A stretch of 64,000 nucleotides of DNA from Sphingobium soli (GTDB lineage Bacteria > Pseudomonadota > Alphaproteobacteria > Sphingomonadales > Sphingomonadaceae): contig NZ_JAJGNP010000016.1 of the NCBI RefSeq assembly GCF_020782245.1, forward strand, positions 20,353 through 84,352. The letters run 5' to 3'. The notes under the pieces were generated by a model. It was not told the DNA's origin, did no database searches, and saw only the letters and a list, made by a program, of their open reading frames with translations. Of the stretch, positions 1 to 8,274 are shown in pieces (position 1 is the first letter of the stretch; the number at the start of each line of letters is the position of its first letter). The position numbers and the translations under genes were made by a program.

Positions 1-1158
1 GCGCTGGGCCTGAGTTACGACACCAGCCGGACGCGATTCGACACGTCGGTCGAACTGGGCGCGTTGACCGATGCGCGCAGCGTCGATGGGCTGGGCACGA
101 TGATCGTACAGGGCGATGGCGCCATCGCGCCGGTCAGCCTGATCACGCACAGCGATTATTGGGGAGTCTTCGTGCAGGACAAGCTGCCGATCACGCCGCG
201 CCTGTCGGCCGAAATCGGCCTGCGATATAATCATGCGCGGATCGTGTTGCAGGACCAGATTGGCACGGCGCTCAATGGCCGACACCGGTTCCAGCGGGTC
301 AATCCGGGCGTGGAACTGGATTACAGGATGAGCGATGCGCTGTCGCTGCGGGCAGGCTATGCGGAAACGAACCGGGCGCCGACCCCGGCGGAGTTGTCCT
401 GCGCCGACGAAAATGCGCCGTGCAGCCTGACCAACTTCTTCATCGCCGATCCGCCGCTCAAGCAGGTGGTGGCCAAAAGCTGGGAAGCGGGCGCGAGCGG
501 ATCGGGGCAGGCCGGCGGCATCAAGGTCGATTGGCTACTGTCGGCCTATCGCACGCGCAACCGCAACGACATTCAATATATCGCCTCGGCCATCAGAGGG
601 CGGGCCTATTTCCAGAATATCGGCGCCACCCGGCGGCGGGGGATCGAAGCCAGCGTCAAGGCAAGCCGGGGCGGCCTGACCGGGGCGATCAGCTACGCCT
701 TCACCGATGCGACCTATCGCGCGCCGCTGACGCTTGCGAGCCCGGCCAACCCGCAAGCGGATGATGACGGAAGAATCGCGGTGGCGCGCGGCGACAGGCT
801 GCCGGGCATTCCCCGCCATAGTGCGACGCTGAGCCTCGACTATGCGACAGCGCGATGGTCGTTGGGGGGCGATGTGCTGGCGCGGAGCGGCCAGTATCTG
901 ATCGGCGACGAAGGCAATGATACCCGCCAGGTGCCCGGCTATGCCATCGTCAATCTGCGCGGCAGCGTGACGATTGTGCCGGGCGTCAACCTGTTCGGCG
1001 AAGTGCGCAACGCCTTCAATCGACGCTATGCGACATTCGGGACGTTCAGCGAGGTGGATGAGATCGACCTGGAGGAAGCGCCCGGCGCGTCGGACCCGCG
1101 CGCTTATGGCCCGGGCGCGCCGCGCCGCTGGTATCTGGGGATGAAGGCGAGTTTCTAG
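1..1158 (+). CDS. TonB-dependent outer-membrane receptor, C-terminal part (5' end outside window)
   Basis: The reading frame is open from the first base, so the gene begins upstream. About 385 residues remain, all with beta-barrel character: alternating short strands, aromatic girdles, and TonB-receptor-like strand motifs such as LRAGYAETNRAPTPAEL and VNLFGEVRNAFNRRYATFG. The protein ends in Phe, as is usual for outer-membrane barrels recognised by the BAM complex. The plug domain and TonB box are not in the window, so the ligand cannot be read. The next four genes belong to quinoprotein-associated families. Import of PQQ or a metal is therefore a reasonable guess, but it is inference only. 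Confidence 0.9.
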   Translation, partial: ALGLSYDTSRTRFDTSVELGALTDARSVDGLGTMIVQGDGAIAPVSLITHSDYWGVFVQDKLPITPRLSAEIGLRYNHARIVLQDQIGTALNGRHRFQRVNPGVELDYRMSDALSLRAGYAETNRAPTPAELSCADENAPCSLTNFFIADPPLKQVVAKSWEAGASGSGQAGGIKVDWLLSAYRTRNRNDIQYIASAIRGRAYFQNIGATRRRGIEASVKASRGGLTGAISYAFTDATYRAPLTLASPANPQADDDGRIAVARGDRLPGIPRHSATLSLDYATARWSLGGDVLARSGQYLIGDEGNDTRQVPGYAIVNLRGSVTIVPGVNLFGEVRNAFNRRYATFGTFSEVDEIDLEEAPGASDPRAYGPGAPRRWYLGMKASF

Positions 1159-1161
1159 GAT

Positions 1162-2103
1162 TTAGTCCGGCCGGTCGACGCGCGGAAGCAGGCGCGCCTC
1201 CAGCCCGGGGTAGAGATGCGAGACGCTGCGTTGCAGTTCGTAGCGCGCGGCGGCGAGGCCGGCGAAGCGATCAGGGATCGGCAGCATCCCCGCTTCCACC
1301 ATGTCGAGACCGGCGGCGACGGCATCGGTCAATGTCGCGTCGAGCCAGTCGAGCCAGTCGCGAGTCTGGACGATCGCGGCCGTTCCGCCAGGATCCAAAG
1401 GTCCATGGCCCGGCAGCAAGGCGCCATGATCCAGCGCCGCGAGCCGATCAAGGCTGGCGCGCCAGGCCGGCAAGTCCGCCGTCGGCGTGCTGGGCGCGCG
1501 ATTATAAAACACAAGATCGCCCGCCATCAGCAGCCCGGTCTGTTCATCGAGCAATGCCAAGTCCGCGCTGCTGTGGCCAGACAACGCTAGGAGGCGAAAC
1601 GTCCTGCCGCCGAAATCCTCCTGCCCGGCCGTCAGCGCGATGCGGGGCAGCAAAAGGTCGGTGCCGCGCATCCAGTCGCCGAGGATACGGTACATGGCAT
1701 CGGAAAAACCCTGCCCCTGCGCTTCCATGGCGGCGATGGTGCCCGGCAGTGCGGCGGCGCGGGTGGCGTCGAAAGCGCCAAGGCCAAAGCCATGATCGGG
1801 ATGGAGATGCGTCACATAGATGCGGATCACCGGCTTTCCGGTCAGCTCTTCGGCCACGCGCTTGAGCGCCAGGCCATAGCGCAACGACGGACCGCAATCG
1901 ATCAACACCGTGCCCGCAGGCGTATCGACAATGGCGATATTAGCGATGGCGCCGCCATTGTCAGGCTGAATGGGGGCATCGGCCCCCCGCACCATCCAGA
2001 TGCCCTGCGCGATTTGTTCGGGTTCGATCGCATAGCTTTCGGCTGCTCTGGCGACAACGGGCAGGAAGGCGAAGCCTGTCAGGACGCTGCGACGCGAGAG
2101 CAT
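1162..2103 (-). CDS. Quinoprotein-relay-type zinc metallohydrolase (MBL fold), exported
   Basis: This 313-residue metallo-beta-lactamase-fold protein starts with SRRSVLTGF and a hydrophobic stretch ending AVARA-like, so it is probably exported, perhaps by Tat. The zinc motif THLHPDHG is intact, and further His/Asp ligands appear in LSGHSSAD, AGDLVF and LPGHGP. Length, signal and partner match the family called quinoprotein relay system zinc metallohydrolase 2. Members of that family sit beside PQQ-dependent dehydrogenases; their reaction is not established. The ATG overlaps the stop of the upstream SoxYZ-like gene by one base (TGATG), so the two are translationally coupled. The family assignment rests on recognition of sequence and context. 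Confidence 0.8.
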   Translation of the reverse strand: MLSRRSVLTGFAFLPVVARAAESYAIEPEQIAQGIWMVRGADAPIQPDNGGAIANIAIVDTPAGTVLIDCGPSLRYGLALKRVAEELTGKPVIRIYVTHLHPDHGFGLGAFDATRAAALPGTIAAMEAQGQGFSDAMYRILGDWMRGTDLLLPRIALTAGQEDFGGRTFRLLALSGHSSADLALLDEQTGLLMAGDLVFYNRAPSTPTADLPAWRASLDRLAALDHGALLPGHGPLDPGGTAAIVQTRDWLDWLDATLTDAVAAGLDMVEAGMLPIPDRFAGLAAARYELQRSVSHLYPGLEARLLPRVDRPD

Positions 2104-2891
2104 CAGGGACGCGCCGGTATCGGCGATTGCCGGGCCAGGTCGATGCGCGCGACATAGTTCCGGCCATTGGTGTCGCGAGCCTCGACCAGAAGCCGCCCCC
2201 CCGACGGCGCATCGGGCATCAGGGTCAACGCCGGATCTTCGGCCACGCTGGCCCACAGGTCCATATCGCCCAGCAGTTGGCCATCGCCATCCTTCACCGT
2301 CAGATGGTCGAGATGATAGGTCGCGATATTGGCGACCAGCCCGGTATCCATGGGGTGGCGAAAGCCGAGCCGCAGGCGCGCGCCGTCGCGCTGCGGCCAA
2401 GCGCGCCCGCGAATTTCGCCCAGATGATCAGCCCAGTCGCCCTTCACCCGGCTGATCGGTGGAGTGGAACAGCCCCCGCCCGCCGCATCGATCCAGCCAC
2501 CCGACACCAGCCACTGGCCGTCCTCCAGCTGCACCGCGCCGCGCACCGGCGTTCGCTGGTCGAGCTTGATGCGGGTAGCGACATAAGGCGCGGCATGGGT
2601 CGGCCGATAGTCGATCGCGACAGGAATGGGATTGAGGTCGGCAAAGAGCAGCATCCGCCGCACCCCGGGAATTCCGCGCGCGTCGATGGCGACGGGAAAG
2701 GCGCGCTGATCCTCTGCTATGGCCGGAAATTCGACCTTCACCCGTGCGTCGAACCGGACGGGATCGTGGCCGAACAAGGTGAGGGCATGAGCGCGCCACA
2801 TGGGCGATCCCAACGGATCGGCGGGATAATCCTGCGCCGCCTGCCCCGGCGCGGCGATCAGCGCCAGCAGCAGCGCCATCATGGCCTTCAT
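2103..2891 (-). CDS. Quinoprotein dehydrogenase-associated SoxYZ-like carrier protein
   Basis: 262 residues with an N-terminal signal peptide (MKAMMALLLALIAAPGQA). The first part resembles SoxY and carries a GGGCS motif near residue 150, which could be a carrier cysteine like that of SoxY. The second part is SoxZ-like (GLVANIATYHLDHLTV, then LLVEARDTNG). Fused SoxYZ-like carriers of this kind occur next to PQQ dehydrogenases and the metallohydrolase found just downstream here. The start at 2891 is preceded by AGGGAG and AAGGGA. The gene is first in a two-gene minus-strand operon, divergent from the CXXXCW gene. It is probably periplasmic; what it carries is unknown. Confidence 0.8.
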   Translation of the reverse strand: MKAMMALLLALIAAPGQAAQDYPADPLGSPMWRAHALTLFGHDPVRFDARVKVEFPAIAEDQRAFPVAIDARGIPGVRRMLLFADLNPIPVAIDYRPTHAAPYVATRIKLDQRTPVRGAVQLEDGQWLVSGGWIDAAGGGCSTPPISRVKGDWADHLGEIRGRAWPQRDGARLRLGFRHPMDTGLVANIATYHLDHLTVKDGDGQLLGDMDLWASVAEDPALTLMPDAPSGGRLLVEARDTNGRNYVARIDLARQSPIPARP

Positions 2892-2977
2892 GTCCCTTCT
2901 CCCTAAGGGCAGGAGGTAAGGCAGGCCGCCTTGCGATACCATTGCACCTTGGGTCGATGACGCGGAAGGATTTGGCG

Positions 2978-3496
2978 ATGGGGATCGCGTGGATGATGCT
3001 GTCGATCGCTGCGCCTGCGGGGGCGGACGCATCTGCATTCGACAGCGCGGGATATCGGATCGCCCATTATCGCGCGCCGACGCGGCGCGCGCCCAACGGC
3101 GTTACCCGGATCGCACCCCAGGCCGCAGCGGTGTTGCGGCCAGGTGTCGATGCCCTGTTCATCGACGTGACGCCGGTCGATCCCGGTACGGGGGGCAAGC
3201 CAGAGCGAATGACGATTCCCGGCGCGCACTGGTTCCCTGAAAGCGGCAGGGGTGGCATTGATCCGGCCGTCGAACGATGGCTGCTCGACGGCGTGACGCG
3301 ATTGACCACAGGGCGCGCCGATATGCCGGTCGTCGTCTTTTGCCTGGCCGATTGCTGGATGAGCTGGAATGCGGCGCGACGGCTGCAGCGCGCGGGCTAT
3401 CGGCCTATCTGGTGGCTGGCGGAAGGGAGCGATGGCTGGCGGGACCTGGGCTTGCGGCTGGAGCCTGTCAGTCCCGAACGCAACCGGCCCGAATGA
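2978..3496 (+). CDS. PQQ-dependent catabolism-associated CXXXCW motif protein (rhodanese-like)
   Basis: 172 residues with a signal peptide (MGIAWMMLSIAAPAGADA). The hallmark CLADCWMSWNAARRL near residue 125 has the two Cys and Trp of the family annotated as PQQ-dependent catabolism-associated CXXCW protein. The surroundings look rhodanese-like (a TIPGAHWFPESG segment, then VVVFC). The role is unproven; redox or cofactor binding has been suggested for the family. I chose ATG 2978 because GGAAGGA lies about seven bases upstream and a clean signal sequence follows; an earlier ATG at 2957 is possible. The gene is divergent from the SoxYZ-like carrier and followed by pseudoazurin, which supports a shared electron-transfer job. 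Confidence 0.8.
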   Translation: MGIAWMMLSIAAPAGADASAFDSAGYRIAHYRAPTRRAPNGVTRIAPQAAAVLRPGVDALFIDVTPVDPGTGGKPERMTIPGAHWFPESGRGGIDPAVERWLLDGVTRLTTGRADMPVVVFCLADCWMSWNAARRLQRAGYRPIWWLAEGSDGWRDLGLRLEPVSPERNRPE

Positions 3497-3619
3497 CCGA
3501 CGACCCACGCAGTCCGAACAGGGACCTTGGACCAATGGCCCATTGCGCCGGGTCAGGGAAAACCCCCATTTTCTTTGGCAATCCGGCGGCCTACGCCGAA
3601 CCATCCAATGGAGAGAGCC

Positions 3620-4063
3620 TTGATCCGTCCCGTCATTCTTCGCCTGTCGGTCGCCACGCTACTGCTGTCGCCCCTGCCCGCGGCCGCCAAGGAGATCATC
3701 GTCCATATGAAGAACCAGGGCGCGGAGGGCGCGATGGTGTTCGAACCGTCCTTCGTCAAAGCCGCGCCAGGCGACAAGATCCGGTTTTTGCCGACCAATC
3801 CCAGCCATAATGCCGAAACCATGGCCAATATGCTGCCAACGGGCGCGACGCCGATGAAGGGGGCGATGAACAAGGAAGTGACGATGACCGTGACCAAGCC
3901 CGGTCTTTATGGCATCAAATGCATGCCGCATTATTCGATGGGCATGGTCGCCCTGGTCCAGGTGGGCAAGGTGACGCCAGCCGATATCGCCGCAGCGAAA
4001 GCAGTGAAGCTGCCCCCCTTCGCCGCCAAGCGGATGACGGCCGCGCTGGCCAAGGTGAAATAA
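3620..4063 (+). CDS. Pseudoazurin (blue copper electron carrier)
   Basis: About 147 residues: a signal peptide ending PAAA, then a cupredoxin starting KEIIVHMKNQGAEGAMVFEP. All four type-1 copper ligands are visible: His in NPSHNAE, and Cys, His and Met in KCMPHYSMGM. Pseudoazurins shuttle single electrons in the periplasm, for example to reductases or from dehydrogenases. I favour TTG 3620 because GGAGAG lies just upstream; an in-frame ATG at 3608 would include that ribosome site. Next to three quinoprotein-associated proteins, it may accept electrons in that relay, which is inference. Confidence 0.88.
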   Translation: MIRPVILRLSVATLLLSPLPAAAKEIIVHMKNQGAEGAMVFEPSFVKAAPGDKIRFLPTNPSHNAETMANMLPTGATPMKGAMNKEVTMTVTKPGLYGIKCMPHYSMGMVALVQVGKVTPADIAAAKAVKLPPFAAKRMTAALAKVK

Positions 4064-4153
4064 CCGACTGGTCCCCGCTGCCGTCAAGAAAGGCGTCAGA
4101 ACCAGACGCGCAGCCCCAGGACGATGCTGGCGGTCGACGCCCCCCCTGCCCCG

Positions 4154-6676
4154 TCAGACCTGCCGCAGGGCGCGGGCGGGGCGGACCGACAGGAGCGGCA
4201 GCGCGCCGGCAAGGCCGATGCCGAGTGTCAGAAACGCTCCGCCCGCCAGGGTGCCCAGCATGACCACCCAGTCGGGCGACCAGGTAAAATCGAAGACCTG
4301 AACGATGACGAACCAGGCCGCCGCGCTGCCAAGCGCCAGCGCCACGACCGCCAGCAGAACCGAGAGCAGGCCATATTCCAGCGCCTGACCGCCCAGCAGT
4401 TGCAGCCGGGTCGCCCCCAGCGTCTTGAGGATGACGCTGTCGTAGCTGCGCGACTGGCGGGCGGCGGCGATGGCGCCCACCAGCACCGCAATGCCGGCCA
4501 GAATGGCGACCGAGGCCGCAACCAGAATGGCGCGCGACATTTGTGTCAGGATGGCGCCGACCTGATCGATGACATCGCCCACCGCAATGACCGACACGCC
4601 GGGGAAGGCCGCCAGCAGCGCGCGGGTCATGGCAGTGTCGTGGCGCGGGTCCATGGTGATGGTGGCAGCAACGCTGTGGGGCGCGGATTGCAATGTGACC
4701 GGCGAGAAGACGAGCACATAATTGAAACCCATCGTATCCCAGTTGACCTTGCGCAGCGAGGCGATGCGCGCCGTAATCTCTCGCCCGAGGATCGAGACGG
4801 TCAGCCTGTCACCCACGCCGATGCCCAGCGTGCGGGCCGCTTCCGCGTCGAGCGAGACGAGGGGCGGACCGCGATAGTCGGTCGGCCACCAGGTGCCTGC
4901 GACCAGATCGCTGCCTTCGGGCAAGGCCGCGCTGTAGGTGACGCCGCGTTCACCGCGCAGGAACCAGGCACCTTCGGGCAATTGCGCAAGATCGGCAACG
5001 CGCGTGTCGCCATAGCCGGTAATGGTGCCGCGCAGGACGGGCACGATGTTGAGTTGCGCTTCGGGAGCCTGCGCCCGGGCAATAGTGCGGAAGCGCTGCT
5101 GCTGCGACGCGGGGATGTCGAGCACGATCTGCGCCGGCGCTTTCTTGGGCACGACTTGCCGGATTTCCGCATCCAGGCTGGTTTCGATCCCGGCGAGCGT
5201 TACGAACAGGGTAAGAGCAAGGCCAAGCGCAACGATAAGCGCGGCCGTCTGCGCGCCGGGCCGATGGAGATTGGCGAGCGCCAGCCGCAGCCAGGGACGG
5301 CGGGGTCGGGGCAGGCGCCGGGCGATCCGGCGCACGGCGATACCGATGCCAAGCAGCAGGAGCAGAACCGCGCCGACGGCGCCCAGAACCGCCGCGGAGA
5401 ATAGCGGATCGCCCGCCGTCCCAAGCGCCAGCGCGACGAGCAGCAGGCCGGCCACCGTCATGGCGGCAAGGCTGCGTCGGTCAAAGCCGGAGCGACGTTC
5501 GATCGCACCCCGGAACAAGGCGGCGGCGGGCTGGGTCCGTGCCCGGGCCAGCGGCGGGAACGTGAAGAGAAAAGCGATGAGCAATCCATAGAGCGCGCTT
5601 GTCGCCAGCGGCAGCGGGAACAGGCGGAAACCCGGGCTGACCGGCAGCACGTCGCCCGCGAGCGCGACCACGAGTGGGGGCAGCACCGCGCCGACGACGA
5701 GCCCTGCGGCAATGCCCAGCAGCGCAACGGCGCCCACCTGCAAGCGGTAGATGCGCGCGATGTCCGCCGCGCTTGCGCCCAGCACCTTGAGCGTCGCAAT
5801 GCCATTGCGCTTGCCCGCGAGATAGGAAGCGACCCCGTTGCTGACGCCGATCCCGGCGATGACCAGGGCGGCAAGGCCGATCAGCGACAGGAACTGCCCC
5901 ATCCGGTCGATGAAGCGATTGGCGCCGGGCGCGGCGCGATCGCGATCCTTGAACGTCCAGCCTTCGCCCGCGCGCGCCTTTTCCCAATCCTTGCGCACAG
6001 TTGCCGCGTCATAGCGCGGGTCGAGGCGAATGCGATATTTGGTGGAATAGAGACTGCCGGGCTGGATCAAGCCGGTCCGACGCAGCCCCGACAGGGACGT
6101 GATCGCCACCGGTCCCAGGGTGAAGCCCTCCCCCAGCCGGTCGGGCTCATCCACGATGATGTCGCGGACAATGAAGAGCGCGTCGCCGTAGCGCAGCTTT
6201 GCGCCGCGACCGATGCCCAGCCGTTGGGACAAAGCGTCGCCGATCAGGATATCGCCGGCATCAAGCGGACGATAGATGCCGTGCCGCAACGCCAGCGCGC
6301 CATAAAGCGGATAGGCAGCGTCCACCCCCTTGAGCTCGGTCAGGATGGCGGGCGGCGCGTTCCCCCTCCCCTGCCCCACCCGCTGGGCCATGGCGCGCAT
6401 GCGGATAGTTTGGCTGAGCGCGCCAAGTTGACGAAAAGCCTGTTTGTCGCCCAGGCTGGCTTCGCGCTGGGTCATGCCGATTTCGATATCGCCGCCCAGG
6501 ATCAGCCGTCCCCGATCGCGCAGTTCCTGCGTGATCGCGCTGGTCAGGCTGCCGATCGCGGCCAGCGTCGCAACGCCCAGGAACAGGCAGAGGAACAGGA
6601 GGCGCAGGCCGCGAAAGCCCAGATGCAGGTCGCGACGGGCAATGCGCCACGCTGCGCGCCAGACAAGCCGGCTCAC
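4154..6676 (-). CDS. ABC transporter permease, FtsX/YbbP-like
   Basis: 840 residues with the layout of YbbP/MacB-type permeases: an N-terminal membrane helix (FLCLFLGVATLAAIGSL), a large extracytoplasmic domain, then blocks of helices near residues 260-370, 405-455, 470-495 and 710-840. These include typical FtsX-domain stretches (IGVSNGVASYLAGKRNGIATLKVLGA and a matching C-terminal repeat with VILKTLGATRLQL). The GTG start overlaps the stop of the ATPase gene upstream (GTGA), so the two are coupled. Such pairs next to a TesA-like esterase are common in proteobacteria. A role in lipid or lipoprotein handling is often supposed but not proven. Confidence 0.9.
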   Translation of the reverse strand: MSRLVWRAAWRIARRDLHLGFRGLRLLFLCLFLGVATLAAIGSLTSAITQELRDRGRLILGGDIEIGMTQREASLGDKQAFRQLGALSQTIRMRAMAQRVGQGRGNAPPAILTELKGVDAAYPLYGALALRHGIYRPLDAGDILIGDALSQRLGIGRGAKLRYGDALFIVRDIIVDEPDRLGEGFTLGPVAITSLSGLRRTGLIQPGSLYSTKYRIRLDPRYDAATVRKDWEKARAGEGWTFKDRDRAAPGANRFIDRMGQFLSLIGLAALVIAGIGVSNGVASYLAGKRNGIATLKVLGASAADIARIYRLQVGAVALLGIAAGLVVGAVLPPLVVALAGDVLPVSPGFRLFPLPLATSALYGLLIAFLFTFPPLARARTQPAAALFRGAIERRSGFDRRSLAAMTVAGLLLVALALGTAGDPLFSAAVLGAVGAVLLLLLGIGIAVRRIARRLPRPRRPWLRLALANLHRPGAQTAALIVALGLALTLFVTLAGIETSLDAEIRQVVPKKAPAQIVLDIPASQQQRFRTIARAQAPEAQLNIVPVLRGTITGYGDTRVADLAQLPEGAWFLRGERGVTYSAALPEGSDLVAGTWWPTDYRGPPLVSLDAEAARTLGIGVGDRLTVSILGREITARIASLRKVNWDTMGFNYVLVFSPVTLQSAPHSVAATITMDPRHDTAMTRALLAAFPGVSVIAVGDVIDQVGAILTQMSRAILVAASVAILAGIAVLVGAIAAARQSRSYDSVILKTLGATRLQLLGGQALEYGLLSVLLAVVALALGSAAAWFVIVQVFDFTWSPDWVVMLGTLAGGAFLTLGIGLAGALPLLSVRPARALRQV

Positions 6677-7374
6677 GCCATGTGATCCGACAGGATGCGT
6701 CCGTCGCGCATTTCGATGATGCGCTCGCAGCGCTGCGCCAGCGCGGCGTCATGCGTGATGATGAGCAGCGTCGCCCCCGCCGCCGCCTGCCGTTCAAACA
6801 GCAGGTCCATGATCGCCGCGCCAGTCGCGGCGTCCAGATTGCCGGTGGGCTCGTCGGCAAAGAGCAAGGTGGGGCGCGGCGCGACCGCGCGCGCGATGGC
6901 GACGCGCTGTTGCTCGCCACCCGACAATTGCGCGGGATAATGATCCAGCCGGTGGCCAAGGCCGACCGCGCGCAATTCTTCAGCAGCAATGGCAAAGGCG
7001 TCCGCCTGCCCCGCCAGTTCGAGCGGCACCGCGACATTTTCCAGCGCGGTCATGGTGGGAAGCAGATGAAAGGATTGGAGGATGATGCCGATCCGACCGC
7101 GCCGGGCGCGCGCCAGATCATCCTCCCCCAAGGCGCCGAAATCGACGCCGCCAATTTCCACCCTTCCCCCGCTTGCCCGCTCCAACCCGGTCAGCACCGC
7201 CATCAGCGAGCTTTTGCCCGATCCCGACGCGCCCAATATGGCGACGCTTTGCCCGCGCTGCACATGCAGATCGATCCCCTTGAGGATCGTTACCGGGGCC
7301 TCGCGGGTTCCAAGCTGAAGCGTGACATCCTGGGCACGAATGGCGATAGTTGCAGGATCGAGTGGCGAATGCAT
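6673..7374 (-). CDS. ABC transporter ATP-binding protein, YbbA/LolD-like
   Basis: 233 residues with a complete nucleotide-binding domain: Walker A GASGSGKSS near residue 49, signature LSGGEQQRVA near residue 150, Walker B LLFADEP followed by TGNLD, and the switch His in ITHD. It is the energy unit for the permease encoded immediately downstream, with a four-base overlap. The ATG at 7374 lies head to head with the arylesterase start, so the two transcription units share a very short divergent control region whose promoters must lie inside coding sequence. Confidence 0.92.
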   Translation of the reverse strand: MHSPLDPATIAIRAQDVTLQLGTREAPVTILKGIDLHVQRGQSVAILGASGSGKSSLMAVLTGLERASGGRVEIGGVDFGALGEDDLARARRGRIGIILQSFHLLPTMTALENVAVPLELAGQADAFAIAAEELRAVGLGHRLDHYPAQLSGGEQQRVAIARAVAPRPTLLFADEPTGNLDAATGAAIMDLLFERQAAAGATLLIITHDAALAQRCERIIEMRDGRILSDHMA

Positions 7375-8094
7375 GAAGGGAATGGGTCCTTGGCGGGCAG
7401 GTTGACGCAATATGGGGCATTGACGCTGATTGTCCATCTGACGGCGGGTTGTTCTCCTGACGCGCCGCCCCCTCCCCCGGCGAGAGAACAGGCGCAGAGG
7501 GTGGAGCCGCCGGCCCGGGCGACGCCATCGGCCGACCGCAAACTGGTCGTGGCGTTTGGCGACAGTCTCTATGCCGGCTATAATCTGGACCAGGGACAAG
7601 GGCTGGCGCCGGTGTTGGAGCGCGCGCTGGCCGACCGCGGCCTCAAGGCGCAGGTGGTGAATGCCGGCGTGTCGGGCGACACGACGACGGCGGGGCGCGC
7701 CCGGCTGGCCTTCACGCTCGACGGGCTGCCGCGCAAGCCGGACCTGATGCTGGTCGGACTTGGCGGCAACGACATGCTGCGCGGGCTGTCGCCGCAGGAA
7801 ACGCGCGACAATCTGGACGCGATCCTGCGCGAAGCCAAGGCGCGCGGTATCCCGGTTATGCTGACCGGCATGCTCGCGTCGCCCAATATGGGGGCCGATT
7901 ATGCCGCTGCGTTCAACCCCATCTTTCCGGATCTGGCGCACAAATATGACGCCGCGCTTTACCCGTTCATGCTGGATGGGGTGCTGGGCGAACGGGCGCT
8001 GCTTCTGCCTGACGGCATCCATCCCAATGCGCGAGGCGTGACAGTGATCGCCCGCCGGCTGGCGCCGATTGTTGCGCAAAATCTTAAAGGCTGA
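7369..8094 (+). CDS. Arylesterase / SGNH hydrolase, TesA-like lipoprotein
   Basis: About 241 residues. A hydrophobic N-terminus ends in the lipobox LTAGC, predicting a lipoprotein. All SGNH blocks are present: VVAFGDSLYAGYN (nucleophile Ser), NAGVSGDTT, GLGGNDMLRG and the catalytic DGIHPN. The family hydrolyses aryl esters or acyl thioesters at the envelope. ATG 7369 overlaps the divergent ATPase start. TTG 7390, with GAAGGGA seven bases upstream, is an equally good start and would avoid the overlap. Pairing with the YbbA/YbbP transporter is the standard arrangement. Confidence 0.88.
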   Translation: MHEGNGSLAGRLTQYGALTLIVHLTAGCSPDAPPPPPAREQAQRVEPPARATPSADRKLVVAFGDSLYAGYNLDQGQGLAPVLERALADRGLKAQVVNAGVSGDTTTAGRARLAFTLDGLPRKPDLMLVGLGGNDMLRGLSPQETRDNLDAILREAKARGIPVMLTGMLASPNMGADYAAAFNPIFPDLAHKYDAALYPFMLDGVLGERALLLPDGIHPNARGVTVIARRLAPIVAQNLKG

Positions 8095-8106
8095 CGCCGG
8101 CGACGC

Positions 8107-8129
8107 TGCCGCCGCTTGGCGGTAATTTT
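8107..8129 (+). terminator. Possible intrinsic terminator after arylesterase
   Basis: A short GC stem (CCGCC, loop GCTT, GGCGG) at 8109-8122 is followed by TAATTTT, just after the arylesterase stop. The stem is only five pairs, so this is tentative. Confidence 0.35.
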
Positions 8130-8222
8130 GGGAGGGCCGACGCGGTGCAAGCGCGAGCGATCGGCGCATAGAGTTGACTTTCCCAAGCTGTTTTTATCAT
8201 TGAATATACTACTCTTTCTTGT

Positions 8223-8242
8223 TGATAATAAACAGATTATCA
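8223..8242. promoter_or_regulatory. Inverted repeat in AT-rich leader of the DUF1612 gene
   Basis: TGATAAT and ATTATCA form a perfect seven-base inverted repeat with a six-base spacer. It lies in a markedly AT-rich stretch (about 8172-8262) that is unlike the rest of the window, 32 bases before the TTG start. It could be an operator for the DNA-binding protein encoded next or another regulator. The same stretch may hold its promoter (TTGACT at about 8174). Confidence 0.4.
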
Positions 8243-8274
8243 TATCTTGCTATATATAGGACAGGAGGCGGCCC

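Noticed and set aside
4124..5404. A 426-residue plus-strand frame under the ABC permease
   Set aside because: Its composition is Arg/Gln/Asp-rich shadow sequence. The permease on the other strand has clear membrane and FtsX segments.
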